Notes: generated by a model from the letters alone, not told the origin. A stretch of DNA of 64,000 bases from Sebastes aleutianus (GCA_916700875.1 CAKAKS010000060.1:3209334-3273333); one strand, 5' to 3'. Shown: positions 1-15,100, numbered from the stretch's first letter. Made by a program: numbers and translations.

Positions 1-17
1 GTGTGCTGCAGCTGCAG

Positions 18-157
18 GAGACCTGACCGTGTCTCTCCCAGATGGCCTGACCACGCTGGATGGCATCCACCTGCAGTTGACGCCTGCCAGCCTGGTGTGC
101 CCCAACGTCCAGATCTCTGGCATCGATACCAGCAACATCAACAACATCACACTACAG
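18..157 (+). CDS. znf236: znf236 exon (first in window, acceptor near the window edge)
   Basis: The open frame reads GDLTVSLPDGLTTLDG at the start and SNINNITLQ at the end, followed by the donor CAG|gttaca (phase 0). The acceptor is taken as ctgcag ending at base 17, but the polypyrimidine tract would lie before the window. An AG at 10-11 would add two residues in frame, so the 5' boundary is uncertain. The composition (polar, no zinc-finger cysteines) places it in the linker before the C-terminal finger cluster. Confidence 0.75.
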
Positions 158-3100
158 GTTACACACACAGACTTCTGAACATCGTGTTATTATCCATGTG
201 TGTCCTCACCCTGACCTTAAAGGGACTGTTTATAAGAATCTGAAATTGCTTGTTAACAGCGACACCTGTGGCCGTTAAGTCAACGAAAGTCAGGGCGCCC
301 TGTTGCTCGCGCTCGTGCTCGCTCTACATAGACATGAACGAGCATTGATCAACACAGTGAGACGACACACGTCAGCTAAAACCACAATATCACTCTATAT
401 TTCACCTGCTTGGCAGTAATGTTAGCTGACCAGACGGAGGGGTCTCCATGAATCACTGCTGATACTGTGTTTCCTGCCTCAGCCTCCCGACTGCGATCAG
501 AAAGAACAGGGGAGACACCGGAGTTTTGGTCAGAGAGGATAACGTAACTCTTCTGCAGTGTGTAGTGTGCGGCATGCACGTGAGAGGTGGAGCGAGCAAG
601 AACGAGCGCGGTGTGTGAGTGAAGGCAAGCAGGCAGGCAGAGGAGCAGAGTGCAGCATCGATTCCGGCCCTGGAGACCAAAGCTACGGTCTCCCCTGTGT
701 CTTCTGGCTGTGGTCGGGGGGCTGGAGCAGGGAGAGATTACACTGTTTTGCAAGACGGGCTTCACTAGATATACTTTGCGGTTTTGGTGCTTCTGTGTAG
801 TTTGTGTTGGAACAGCGTAGCCACACGCAGGCGCGCATAGGAAACACCGACCCGCAATGATTTACAAGAGTGTAAGTTTAAGAAATTACAAACAGTCCCT
901 TTTAAAGGGATAGTTGAGATTTTTTTTGAAGAGCTGTTAAGAGGTACTTATGCATAGTCAGTATTACCTACAGTAGATGACGATCAGCACGCCCCAGGTT
1001 GGAGAAGCGGACAGGACTTACCGCACCGAAGCAAAGCAATGTACTGCTGTGGATGGGGCCGGCAGCAAAACATATTTTAACCACCTAAAAGAAAGGCCCA
1101 CCTAAAAAAAAAAAAATCTATATTAGTATGCTATATTTTAAATATTTTTACCACTTCACCTTGCTGTCGGACAGTCTACCGCTGCATCGATCAGTTAGTT
1201 ATTTGCGTTATTGTGTGACTTTCATGAATCCAAACTAACCCTTTTAAACACCGAAGTTTCACATAACACAAACAAACTAACCGATCGAGGCAGTGATTGA
1301 CCAGCAACTCCCGTGTCCCCCAAGTAGTAGTGAACGGTGTTTGCCTTTTTATTTCTTAAAACATTTTCTTGTTTATAGCATTTCCAAAATACGTGCACTG
1401 TGTAAAAAATGGTACAAAATGGTTTATACTTGCACAATTTTTCTGAAGAAGGAGTTTATAGGTCAGAAAGGTTTGATTACATTAATATTCTGTGAATATA
1501 TCTTGCCAAATTATTGTTACTATGGTCTTTGATTAATCAAATATCTGGTTATAATTATTAGCTTTAATATTAAGTGCTAAACCTCTTTTAATTGCAGGCC
1601 TTCTAAGTCAATATTTCCCACTAACATCACAGGGCTTTATTATCATAGTTTAATTGAGCAGAAGACAATTTAATCAGTCATTTTTATAATTATTCCTGGG
1701 GTGCATATCATTTTGTCCAAACCATTTCTCTTAATTACTTAAACAGATTAGTTTATGCAAAAGGTTTTTGGGGATGTGTTGATGTATCATCAGCTTTATT
1801 TGAGGTAGAGTAATTCTTAATCAAGGTCTTGTACATTTCATTTACACAACTGAAAATTTAAAACCACCCTGTCAACATTGCCTAATTAATTAGAAATTAG
1901 GAGATAAAAGTTTATCTGTTTTTGTGTGCGAATGTATTCAGTACAACAGTGATGTGGTTAGGAGGACTTCAACAAGTATTAATGAGTTGCTTTTTACTGC
2001 AGCTGCATTGCCACAGTGGCGCTGTAATGATGGTTGGTTCAGGGCCTTAATATGTCTGCTCAGCGTATATTTACTAAACCAAATTAGCAGTCTAGTGGAG
2101 GAGAAACGCTACAATCTCACTAGAGCACCAGAACAAGATTGAACAGGGCTGCTGGACGGGGAGCCCATGATGAGTTTTCTTCAGTCAGCTGTAAAAGTAA
2201 TAACACATTTTTGATGCATCTGATCTGCAAACTGGGGTTCCAATCCATTCCTTTTTTTGTGGTTACCTGATATGATTTGAATATTGAAATTTGTTCAGAT
2301 AGTGTTGTTACTCATATCCTCTATCAAAAGTTTACTTTTCAATGTATGAAATTTCATACATTACATGCTAGAATAGATTAGAAGTAGCCTCCCAAAAAAT
2401 ATAGGACATTTAAGTAGGTTCAGTATGTATGTAAGCCAAACATTGTATTACAAATTGTCATCTAAATTCTTGAAGTGTATTTTAACAGATTTAAGTTGTT
2501 GAAAAGTAAAAGTATCAAAGGTTGGAGTTTTCCTCAATGACCCTGAAACGTTTTTTCAAAAAGAAAACACGTTGCCGTAGGTTGTGGTCATATATTTCTA
2601 CAAGTCTGACTCTCATTTTCCTCCTGGACGTCACCCTTTCGTCTTTCATCTGAAGTAGTGCTTCCTCTTCCAGATCGACCATGCCCTCCTCCAGCAGACC
2701 TTGCAGCAAGGCGGCCTCCTCTCTCAGCCCCTGAGCGTCGACACTGGCCTCGTCTCCCACTCTGGCAGCCAGCTCATGTCCGCCACAGACCCCTCAGTTA
2801 CCGCCAATGTCGTCATCCACCCACTGACTAGCCTGGCCCTGCAGCCCTCCACCATCACACCTGCTCAGGTCACAATGGCCAGCCTCTCTGAGCAGGATAC
2901 CGCAGGTATGTGTGGCATCCCTCGGCGGAGAAAAAAACAACAAGACGCTCTGTGTTATGAGCTGAATAGCTGATCTATGCTTTCCTGTGGATTCTGCAGG
3001 TTCTCAGGACCTAAGCCATGTCATAAGCAGCTCTGGGCTGGTAACCGGAGGTGCCAGCGGTCAGGAGATCACGCTAACCATCAACAATTCCAGCCTGACT

Positions 3101-6100
3101 CAAGCCCTCGCACAGGTTCAGGCCCACGCGTCAGCTTCTGGTTCCAACGCTGCAGCAGGAAACCCTCAGGAGATCACCCTCACCATATCAGGTATGGACC
3201 ACTTTACAAAAAAAACCATCCAAATACATAGCTACATACTGTATAACCTTGTCTTTTCAGATAGACTATCAATAACAAACCAACAGATGAAGTAAAAATC
3301 CCTTCAAGGATCTGTAACACATTTATTGATTTCCTCACTCAAGCGAACACGTCTGCAGGCAGAGAAGAAACACAGACGCAATAATAACTCACAGCCCTTA
3401 GATTCATTTTGAAGCTGCTTCACAAATCAAAATTAAAAGCCACAGTGTTAGAGGTTATGAATGATACACCCTCTTCACAAGCCAATTTCACATCTCCAAC
3501 ACACAGCCAGCTGGTCGTATATAAGCTGGAGATATATACGTTGTATCCACAGTGTAGAGGTAAGAGCCTCTCTGAGCCCCCCTTAAGTCAAGATAGATCA
3601 TTCCCTGCCTGCATGACTGGAGCAGTCCGAGTTTTTCCTCTGGGCACCTTGGACTGTCTCTCATTCAGCATTCTGATTATTACTGTAGTACTATCTTGAC
3701 AGTCAGTGCAGTGTTTTTTCCTGCAAATTGTTGATTTTTTTTCTTCAAGCAGAGGCAGTGGAGAAGTGAAGATGGATCACAGTACATGCAAGCACAAATG
3801 TCCATGTCATTTTCAGTTTCTCCCATTTAACCTAAATTTGTGTGCATTTTGCCACCCCTGGAAGATGTACAGAACAACAACATTTTTCTTCCTCAAATGG
3901 ACCAAAATATGCCAAATCCTATCCTACCCTAGATAAGAAAAACCTAAATGAGCTTGAAATGTGAATGACTGTGATCTCATTTCTTGAATTCTGGACTAAA
4001 AACACTTTTTCTCCATACTTTTGCAGGTCAGGATCTGCTCCCCCAGCATAGCCACCATGGTAATGGTGCTGAGATGAACGGCAGCATCAGGCTGGCATCA
4101 ACACTCAATAGCCAACCCACCGGCGCAACCCTGACGATCACCAACGACCACCTCCTACCTCAGGGTCACAACACTGGACTGACAGGTTAGGACCGGTAGA
4201 GATATGTGTGTTTTGTGTCTACGTGTGACTACAAGGACATCTTCTCTCTGAAGAGTTAAACAGAATGTTTAAAACCTGTTCAGTCCCTGAAGCAGCTGTT
4301 AATGCTTCCAGACTTCATTTAATTTGCAGAGGTGCCATTGAGTTAGACGGTGAAAGGCTATTTTGTAACCCTGGTTTTCCAATGAAAACTGAGTCTGTGG
4401 GGACCAATAACTTTTCTCCTACAACTCCTATTCTGCTGCTTGTATTCTTTTGCCATGAATTAACATACAAACAAGGATACATATAATAGCTACCTCCTCA
4501 AGGAGAAGTAAATCCCACCTTGTCTTCGATTAGATCAGACTCTGATAAGTGACCAAGATGGGATCAGTTTGTGACAGTAAGCAAATACATCTCACTCCCT
4601 CATTTATTGAAATTAATTGGGAATGAAATGCACCTCCGCTCGTACCTGGAGAATCATGCTACTCCTAAGGGGTATATTAATAAAGTTAGAATTTAAAGGG
4701 GAACTACGACCATTTTCAAAATTCATACATGTTATTCCTATGGTCTAAGACGGTCCAAAAAACATTAGTTAACATGAACAACTCTCTCCCAAACCCAAAA
4801 ACTGGAGTGCTAAAACTCAAACTTTTGATGTCATCAGGTATAAAGTGTGATGGATAGGGAAAGATGTATAGACGACACTGAGAGCACCCAGGGGAACGAT
4901 CTGAGTATATGGGAACATTTTCTGTTTCACAACTGACATCACTACAGCAGAATAAAGCTCATTTGGGTATAAAAAAGAAAACAAACATTCTGTTATACCC
5001 TTATACCCTATGACATCACAAGTTTGAGACTTACTTCTCTGGTTTCTGGCTTTGAGAGAGAGGAGCTCATGTTCACAAATACTGATTGAACTTTCCAAGG
5101 CCATGGGAATAACATATTGGAATTCTTAATTACGGTGAGGTTCCTCTTTAACTGCTGGCCTCCCTTCCCTTAAAATAATGTACTGTATCTCCTTAAAACA
5201 AAATGGCCTTTAAAGGTCTCCCAGAAATCTATGGCTACAAAGAAACCAGCTCTTTTCTTTCAGCCGACTTTGTTCCACACAACTTCATTCTGTCAGTTTT
5301 ATAAATGCACATAAAAGGTCCTCTCTGACCTGCATCAAGCCATCATTAGTGACCTGTTCCACTCGTAACACCACTTGAATCAGGAACACCGCTTTAAGTC
5401 AATAGCATGGCATCAAAGTAGGAGATACCCCTGCCGGCTGTTGCGAAAACATCACCACAATAACCCACTTGAACTGAATAAAATTGCCAAGCAATTTGAT
5501 GGAATGAACATGCACATCAAGTGGGAGTGCCTTGTGAATCCTACCTGTGCTGTAAGCCACCGCACTCGCTCCCATCACATAAAGAATGAGACACTGCGTA
5601 GGCCGAGTCTCACCTCTTGCTGGTTTGAGCAACAAACAATGGATCATGTTGGCACTGGAAGGACCGAGCCCTCTCTCTATGAATGTGACTGAACATAAAA
5701 CCTTTTCTGTCCATCAGATATGACAGGTCAAGGGTGAAGAGTCACCAAAACAGCAGTAATCTGTAGCTACTTCAGATACAAAGGATACACGACGAGTGAA
5801 TGAGTGTTTGTAGTTCACGAGAGAGAGAGGAGCCACCATGTTAGCTTGAATTCCTTTAATGGTTCAAAAGGAGCTGCCCTGCCTCCAGCGCCAGTGATAG
5901 ATCCCAGGATAAAACCGAAGCATTGATGGAGAGGCTCAAACAGTCATTCGATCGATGCCCTTTTTCATGAAATGGCATGCTAAGGTGTGTGCCCCCTCCA
6001 CCTCCACTATGGTGTCATCAAAGTTTATGTGGGAAGCTGAAATAGCTGCCAGATAGACTTTCAAGGTTGAATAAGGCTTGTCCTGGTCCACACATCCCAG

Positions 6101-9100
6101 TATCAGATCATGCAACACGTTCTCATCCCAACTTGTCCCATTTATATTTCGAACAGTAAAGAAAAACTGGTTTGCGATCATCGATGTTGTCGGCTGAAAT
6201 TACAGCTTCTAGCAGATTTGATCAGTTTTAGCTAGCTAGCTAATTAACACTAACTCTGTGAGTTACAAATATAGACCGTATACAAAGATGTACGACATGA
6301 TAGCTCCCCAAAAGTGAAGCCAAAACATCTCTATTGCCCCCTGGTGGCTGGCTGCAGTATAGGCCGGTTCTAATTAGTTTTTTGATGCTGTAAAAAAGGG
6401 GGTGGGACGTCATGATTGGCAGCTGTGAGTCTCTCTTGCTGACAAGCTGCGGCCGCGCTCGGCCCGCGATTGGTTCGGGCGGGTGACCTCAATACTATGG
6501 CTCCACCACTCGATCACTACAGCGCAGACTCTGGCTCCAAATGACCTCAAAATCTCAAGATGGCAGCTCCCGTATCTGGGATATTTTGGCTTCACTTTCG
6601 TACAGTGGGGTGGAAGCGGAGACTTGTCGTCCATCTTTATATACAGTTTATGGTTACAATCTGCATCTTCAGCTGACCATTTAATGTTTTTGTAAGAACC
6701 TTGTAATAGGGTCTTAAATATATATGTATATATATATATATATATGTATATGTATATGTATATGTATATATATATGTGCTGACTACATATATGATATATA
6801 TAATAAATGACGTGGGTAAATCCACACAAAAGTCAGCATATGTTCTTTACTTTGGAAGAAACACTAGAAGACTACTATAATGTAGTAAGTTAGTTTTTCA
6901 AGCGTGCAAACGTTTGCAGTTTACTTTATAGCAGCAAAACACTCGATTTAATCGATTCACAATTTTGCCGTCGTATTTTTACCTTTGGAAATGCTAAAAA
7001 AAGGACGACCCATACAAAGTCGTTTGTACCGAGAAAATGGAGCCAGACACACTTGGAATATCAGTTATCACCCTGACCTCTATGTCCTGGAATCTGTGTT
7101 GTATGTCATATTTTAGTGCTATAAAATTCATCTTTAGTGCAAATACTGTACAGGCATCAATCAAGAGGATATACATTTGAGTTTGAAAACTCTGTAGGTG
7201 AATTATTGTCACTTAATAATTGTGCAGAACAAGGCGTGATAAGAAAGTGAAGGGCTTGTGTGCTGTGAAGTGAGCAAATATGATTTGTTCTGTCAGAGAT
7301 GGCTTCCCGACTGTTCTGTTTACTGGCTTGCTTGTCACCTAGAAGCTTAATCAAATTTCCAGTCTCTCATCTCTCTCTTCATTACCCTCCCCTCTCAACT
7401 CAAGTGGAAAACATTCCCACCGCTTCACAGAGACACTGAGAGCATCTCTGCTTTTGTTGATTACACTGAAGCATTCCAGTCACTCTGTATGTTAATATGG
7501 TTCAACCTGCACCTCGACTGGTAAACTGTGCGTTTTGCTGCGATTTTTTTTATTAAAATCAAATATCGTCTGGTGTTATTCGCCGCTAATGGAGGTTCCT
7601 CCCTGACCAAAACTAATCAATATGTCGTTATTATTTTTAGTCAGGGAGCAAAGCACCAAAAGGGCTTTGGTAGCCAGCTGGTTGCAGTCACGTCGATTTT
7701 ATTTGTATAGCCCAATATCACAAATTACAAATTTGTCTCAGGGGGCTTTAAATCTGTACAGGATACAACACCCTCTGACCTTTACAGTACAACCCTCTCA
7801 TCAGATAAGGAAAAGCTCCCCCCCCAAAATACCCTTTAACAGGGGAAGAATAGTACACAGGAAAAAGAGATGACTGTTTGCTCTGTATACTCAACCGTAA
7901 ATCAAAGATGTGTCGGGTGCTCTTGGAAAACAGGATGTGCAGGAAGGCAATATAGGAACTCCGAAATATAAGAATAAGTAACAACAAGGAAGGAAATATA
8001 TAAAAAGCCTTCACTATAGTGGCTAAATCATTAATAAAGCCATTTCATAATTCATAATGAAAACACGAAATAACATCAGGTGAGATCACACAGAAAGAAA
8101 GTTTTTTATACATCATACATGGAAGATAGGTACCCATATGTAGATTTTAATATAAGATGTGAGAAAAACTGGGAAGCCTATACAGAGAAAATAAAAAGCT
8201 ATTTTTACAGAAAACATGTGAAGTCTAGTATATCCTCATTGAGACAGGATACTTTACCGCATCTAGATGGATCCAAAAAGCTTCCCTTTGGTTAAGTTTC
8301 AGTATTCTGTCTCCCCCCCACCCCCCTGACCAAAGGTTTAATGTGTTTAATGTGTTCAATGCCCTCTATGTGCAATACAGGTACACATTTTACAGTCATA
8401 ACAACAATCCATGTACTGTACCGTAACCACTGGTCCAAAGTTCGACTCACATTGAGGCCAGTAACCGTAGAAACCATTCCAGTGCAGCGTGGGAGGATTT
8501 TATTCAAAAGATGAATCTGAATCGGAGTGAAACCATCCTTCATTCTGAGAAGGGTTTAATTTGTTTCATCAGTAAAAGGCTTTAAATGGAGAGCTTTAAT
8601 GTCACATAATGGTCTTAATGGAGACACTTTTGTTCAAGGAAGAAAAATGTATGGTTGAACAGTTGAATTGCTCCTTCTTATTTCATTACTCCCTGCAATA
8701 TTTAAAACTGATCAGCTGTCAAAAATGCAGCTGCTTCACACTAACAGCCATCCTGTGTTTTTCTAGAATGCTGTTAATGTGAAGCAGCAGTAACTTATTA
8801 CAGCTCTAATACAGCTGTAGGAAAATGACCAATAGACAGTGAGGCTGATGTTATTGTGATAAAATTACAGTAACTCAATAACAGTAACTCTGAATTACTG
8901 TATATGCTGCATCGTTTCCTGTGAATCCCTCATGCATAGGTTGGCAATTTGAGCTGTATATGGCAAAGAACATAATGGCCCCCATTCAAATAAAGTTTGT
9001 ATAAATTCTACTACATTGGTCACAAAAAGAATACCGCTCTGGCTGTTGTTGAAAATAGTGTCATGAACATGTTGAGGAAATGTGTGTGTCAAAAACTCCT

Positions 9101-12100
9101 ATATCTCTAACTTGTGCTCTATCTCTCACCTGTCAGTCTCCAGCCTGCCACCGAGCACCACCCTATCACATACTGTTGCGTCCCAGAGCCTAGTGATGTC
9201 ACCAGGAGGCGTGGCCAGCGATGACAGCGTCACACTGACACTGGCAGATGCTCAGGGTATGCTGGATGGTGTCACCCTAAACCTCAACACGCAGGTAAAA
9301 AAAAAGACACAATGCACTCAAAGACATTTAGATGCGCCGCAAAATTTAAATGAACATCTATTGCCGTTATTTGGTGCCATGACTGATTTAAAAATCCAGC
9401 CTAGGCTTAAAATGTATTTCTCAACTCTGTCTGACTCTAGAACAGAGATATTAAAGAGGACCTATTGGGCTTATTTTCAGGTGCATACTTGTATTTTGGG
9501 TTTCTACTAGAACATGTTTATATGCTTTAATGTTCAAAGAAACGCTTTATTTTTCTCATACCGCCTGTGCTGCACCCTTTTCCCCCTCTGTCTGAAACGC
9601 TTTGTGTGAAATCCTGCCCCCCCCTCCTGAAAAGCCCAGTCTGCTGTGATTCGTCGCTTTTGCGTCGCGTGGCGGCTGCGTGATTCATGCATCAGGTGTT
9701 CACACCAGTGGCTGCTGTGTTTCTGCTGTTGCAGCTGCTGCTGTCAGCCCTTTCTTTCTACATAGAGTTTGCCTTTCAAAATGACCATTTCATTACATTA
9801 TAAATGTCATTTATATTTATTTTAGACAGAGAAAAGTTAAGAAGAGTGTGGTAATTTGTAAATAATAGTAATAATCCACAATTAAAACCCGTACTATATT
9901 CATTCATGGAGCTCTCCAAGTCACTGCATGTTCTACAACACTGTCCGGCACATATTTCAGAATAAAAGCCTCGTGTTAACAGATGAAGGAATTCTGTTGC
10001 TTAAGGGCTTTTATTTTGAAATGAAAGCAGGAAGTGTTGATTCAAAAATAAGTCTTTACTTTTTTTTCATCTCCGTAACATTTTCTACAGATGTCTAGAT
10101 ATTGAAACTGTAGTAATGTTGCTGGTATGATGTCAATATACAGTCAATAGATCACTTTCACTGTCTTTTGTTGCTTTGAAACGCGCGCGGCTCGCATACA
10201 AAATAGGCGAGACCTCGAGACGCAAGACCGTGAGACGCAAGAGCTCGAGACGCGCGTCTCACGTGGGCAACGTGGATACTCTAACCTGTTAACACGGACA
10301 CCAAAATAAAAAACAACAGTTAAGGCAGCATCCACGCTCTCCTGACGTTCCCGGTGTGGATGAGGCTTACTCCCTTTGGCGTGGACTTTGGGCTTTGTAA
10401 CTTTGCAGGCCTTTTACATGCACAACAACTATATAACACACTAAAGGAGAAGCACAAAAGCATAATAGGTCATCTTTAAAAATTCTGTGATGTCATTAAG
10501 CATGTGTGATGACCAAACTTGACATGTAGTTTGTCAGCTGCTTTACCAGAATATGTCTTCATCTTTAGGGTCAGACCTTCCCTGCGGTGCTGAATGACCC
10601 AGGACAGCCAGCCAGCTCAGGCCAGCAGGTCATACTGGTCAGCCACCATTCCCAGTCCACTAACGGAGCGTCTGACAATGGATACAATGTGAGTGTGTTG
10701 GTCATGTACTGTATGTGTAGTGTGCTATTTAAGATATCCAGGGGGAGGAATTGTCAAAACAAAGGTGGATGTAGGTTTTACATTGATGAATTGGGCAAAT
10801 GCTTAAAATGGGAACACAATAATCCACTATGATGGATTACCTATCTCCAGCGTCTACCAGTTGATTGTTATTACTAACAGGAATCGTAATCAGGGGCTGC
10901 CCGGAGGATACAAAAGAACACATTCATTAATCTCATTTTATTTTTATGGAAATATGCACCATGAGTTTAAGACATTTTTGAGACAAGACCTGACACATGA
11001 AACTACTACCATTGTGTAAGCATAAGTAAATATAAGTAATATATTGTAAATATATTACTCACTAATCTTTGTGTGTGATCCAGATTACCGACGACGGCCA
11101 TAAGGGTGGAAAGGACGGCCAGACGGAGGCTGATAATCGGAACCAGTGTTACTACTGTAATCAGGTGTGCCAGAATGCCAACACGCTGCGACGCCACTGT
11201 AGACAAGCTCACGGCAAGGACCGCTGTCACGTCTGCAGTCTCTGTAACAAGGCCTTTAAGAGAGCTACACACCTGAAGGTAAGAACTTGTGAAAAAAACG
11301 GATGATAAACAGCTTTGAATTTCAGCTACTGATGGCTTATATATAATGATGACATCAATCCAGCTGCTGCTTTCTCTCTCTAAACAAATTTAGCATCATA
11401 TATGAATGAATAAAGCAAATGAATAAAACTCTCAGGGTTTTATGAATACAATAAATCAACACAAATCTTATTTTTAGTTATCTGTGCCTCCACCTCATAG
11501 CTGGAGAATGAATGCTGTCTCACTATTTGGAGCAAAAATAAGAGTTATTCATCAAGTAGCATTTCAGATAGACTCATCTCAACTGTCACTTCCAACAACA
11601 AAACAAAACACTTAAAGTGAGAAGTGCTTTGCAGCCGAATTAAGAAGAGGAGCACGTGTGCTTCTCTTTCCCGACGATCCTCTTGAGACACACGAGCACA
11701 TAAATGCCGGGGCTCTGAGATCGGGAGGAAAGAGGAGAAGCAGGATATGGCTTTATACACAAGCTCTTTCCCCACCATATATTATATTTCTAAGCAAAGG
11801 CCATTGTGCCATAGGCTTTCACTTCTGTAAATGTGCCTCGACATGCTGAGCAGTAATTGTCTTTCACAAAAGTAATGACACTGAGATTAGGTGGGTTTCA
11901 CAGTTAGAGTGACCGAGCTTCATCCTCTCCATCTCCCCGGGCTGCTCATTAGTCTGCAACGAGAACTCAGATGTTGGTTTTAGATTTTTTTTAAAAGGCC
12001 CAGTGGTGAGAAAGATAAATCGGTAGTGCTGTTATTTTTCATTTTTGTTGGCCTGTGGATAATAAGTTTGACATTCAATTATAGCTAGACAACCAAAAAA

Positions 12101-15100
12101 ACTATGGCTTTATAATTTGGGAACACAGGAAAAATATTTAATGATAAAGTTTTAGAATTAATTGCAGGCTGATGGGCAGCGCTGGATGGGTTGGAAAAAT
12201 CAGTAGACTCACAGGGAGAGGAAAAAAAAGGAGCATTTTTCCTCACATGACCTTGACAGCCAGATAAATGAAGGGGATTTGGTCTAATGGCCCAGTTTGA
12301 GGAATCACATCAACTCCAGCTTAGACTCTTTTCTCAATTACTTGGTCACTTAAAATTACCATCTATCTTATTTTGTTCATGACACACACACACACACACA
12401 CACACACACTCAGGCATGTATAAGCTTAAGTTGTAAAGTGTGAAACTTTTTAAGATGGAGAGACTTTTTTTAAAGGAATAGTTCAACATTTTTGTCAAAC
12501 TCTTTCTTGACAAGAGTTAGATGAGAAGATTGATAGCAGTCTCGTGTGAATATGAAGCTACAGCCAGTAGCTGGCTAGCTTAGCATAAAGACTGGAAACG
12601 GGGAAACAGCTGGCCCGGCTAGTCCAAGTGTATGTAACAAAATCTGTCTACCAGCACCTCTAAAGCTTACTAACGCACTAGATCTAGTCTGCTTAACCTG
12701 TACAAAAACTCAAGCGTAAACATAGTTGTGGTTCTATGCTAAGCTAAGCTAACTAGCTGCTGTAGCTTCGTATTTAGCAGACAAGAGTGATATTGATTTT
12801 TCTCATCTGATTCTCGACAGGAAAGCAAATGAGTGTATAGAAAAATACACCCAACTAATCCAAGGCACTTTTGATAAATGCTGCCTCCGTATTGAGCCCA
12901 AGCACCCTCTAGACCAGAGCTTGAGGCTCCGAGACACCCCCCCCATCTCATTTTGTCATGGAAATATACGTGCATAGTTAACATTAACAAGTAGATATCT
13001 CATTGTACAAAATTAAATTATTTATTCAACAGTAGCAAAGGTTACAATTAAACTATGGACACTACAATGGATATTTAAAAATCATTTAAATTAAGAGGGA
13101 TCGAGAGGGACCTAATTGTACCCAAATAAAATTACATACGGTTTGTAAAAACTGTACATGTCATCCAAATCCACTATTTACAAATATATTGCATCAAAAT
13201 CCCCAACTCTGTGTTGAACTACAATGTTTAAATGACATTACGACAGCATCATTTAAAATTGAATGACAAAGTGAACTTAGTCCTGATTGTGAACTTGTAA
13301 AAACTGTCCAATAGTGTGACGCAACAAGCTTATCAGGCTTACTCACCGTCAGGGCCCTAATGAATCTAATCTAATCTAATCTAATGAGATGGGTAATGCT
13401 GCTGCATTGATGCTCTGAAGGCTTTGATGTCTGGCTGAATAGACACAAGCTTCAGACAGAGATCACCCAATGCTGGGTATTCACTGGGTAACGCCTGTGA
13501 CCAAAACTGAGTCAAAGGCCTTCCTAGTTAGTTAATATACAATTATTTTGATATATTTTAATTCAGACTTTTTTTCCCAGAACAATGAATATATATTTTC
13601 ATGAATTTGCTACATGGCCCACACTTTGGGCAGCACTACTCTAGACTTTCTTATCTCATTATAAACTTAGCAGCAGTTACAGCATAATCATTTTTGTCCT
13701 TTTCCCTTATCAACAATCTTAGTTAACTATCATACATGACAAAGATAAGCATCAAATCCTCACATTTTGAGAGGCTGGGACCAGCAAATATTTGCTATTT
13801 GCTTGAGAAATGACAAAAAAAACAATTATCTAAATTAATTATCAAATTAATTTTCAATTAATATCAAATAATTGTTTCAGTTTTATTACACAGTATCACA
13901 GTGTATAGTGGTTGTACCTGTTCTAAACTGATAATACGAATTACATGTGTCAAATAACCATTTATTGCACCTTAAAGGATATGGGGTAAATTATTGGCTA
14001 GAATTTCCATATTTCCATATATAATAGTTTGCCTCTAAACTATGAAATATTGAAACTTGATAAGATATATAAGTCAGTCATCAAAAAGGGCGTTTAGATA
14101 ATAATGAGGGCTATGTAAGGTTTCAAAGGGATCGAGAACAAAACTGAAGATTCAAAACAAGCATTTTCTCAAAATCACCCGTCTGCACACACATTTGTCT
14201 TGCCACTTTCATTTTTCTACTTATCACATCAGTAATCCGCCCAGCAACAGAGCACATCATTTCACAACCTGAGACCCCAAAAAGAAAAGAAACACAAAAG
14301 AAAAAAAGAAAAGACGGTGCCAGCTCAAAGTCTCTGTAGGAATGATTGTTGGGGTGTCCAGACCCTCCAGAATCTGTTTTGTGGTTCAAACAACAACATG
14401 TTATTTTCTGCAAAATGACAGACATCTCTGTTCTAGCTGCGTTGTAGTAGAGGGGCTTTGTGTGCTAGACTGTAAACGGTGAAATTAATTTTTGGATCTG
14501 TCAACAGGAGCATGAACGAGTGCACCTGCCGGGCCCGTCACCCAGCTCCCAGAAACCCAGAGTCTTCAACTGCTCCTCCTGCGTGAAGGCCTTCGCCAAG
14601 CGCAGCCAGCTGGAGAGACACAACCGAACACACACAGGTGAGAACATCATGAAACAAGTTTGCACAGTGCATGTCATAACAAAAATCACAATATTGTGAT
14701 TGTAATTAAAATGTATTTTATTTTTTACAATCAGTATCATTTACACTTACATATGGAGCCCCAAAGTTCTGTGGTTCATTTTACATTTTTATTTTATTGT
14801 TCTAAATTTTGTTTTCATTTCACAATATCACTTTTGGTGACAATGGTGTTGTCACCAGTCACAGCCACTTTAAGTCAACCAATCAGCAGTCAGACAGAAG
14901 CGTGAATGAGCTGTGACTGTGCGTACCTAACGGCCAATCACTGATCCCCATTGTTTGTCTGGGGAACTCTTTCTCCTTTGATTATATTTTTAATGATTTA
15001 ACTTGACTATTTATGTTTAATTATTTCTCAAAATACACAATTTGCAAGAGTAGACTTATTATTATTAGTATTAATAAAAAAAAAAATTCACTTCATAAAA

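Larger units (their letters stand above)
158..2673 (+). other. znf236 intron holding two adjacent MITEs
   Basis: Non-coding. Bases 217-905 and 902-1247 are two TTAA-ended elements, listed separately. From 1,248 to 2,673 it is AT-rich with no feature I can name apart from the acceptor region. Confidence 0.7.
4186..9136 (+). other. Long znf236 intron with several repeats
   Basis: About 5 kb. It contains a TTAA-ended MITE (4693-5151), a long-inverted-end element (6271-6650), a TA-rich tract (6716-6775) and a dispersed repeat (7688-7870), each listed separately. The parts at 5,152-6,270, 6,776-7,687 and 7,871-9,136 show nothing I can name. Confidence 0.65.
11279..14507 (+). other. znf236 intron with CA tract and MITE fragment
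   Basis: About 3.2 kb. It carries a CA microsatellite (12382-12409), a truncated MITE (12470-12845) and a short TAATC tract (13364-13385). Elsewhere it is AT-rich with nothing I can name. Confidence 0.6.

Noticed and set aside
376..765. 129-aa minus-strand frame
   Set aside because: Falls entirely inside the TTAA-ended MITE at 217-905.
5375..5692. 105-aa + strand frame in a znf236 intron
   Set aside because: No zinc-finger or linker similarity, and the neighbouring exons join in phase without it.
6410..6829. 139-aa minus-strand frame with an Ile/Tyr run
   Set aside because: Spans the foldback element and the TA microsatellite; the IYIYIY run is the translation of the TA tract.
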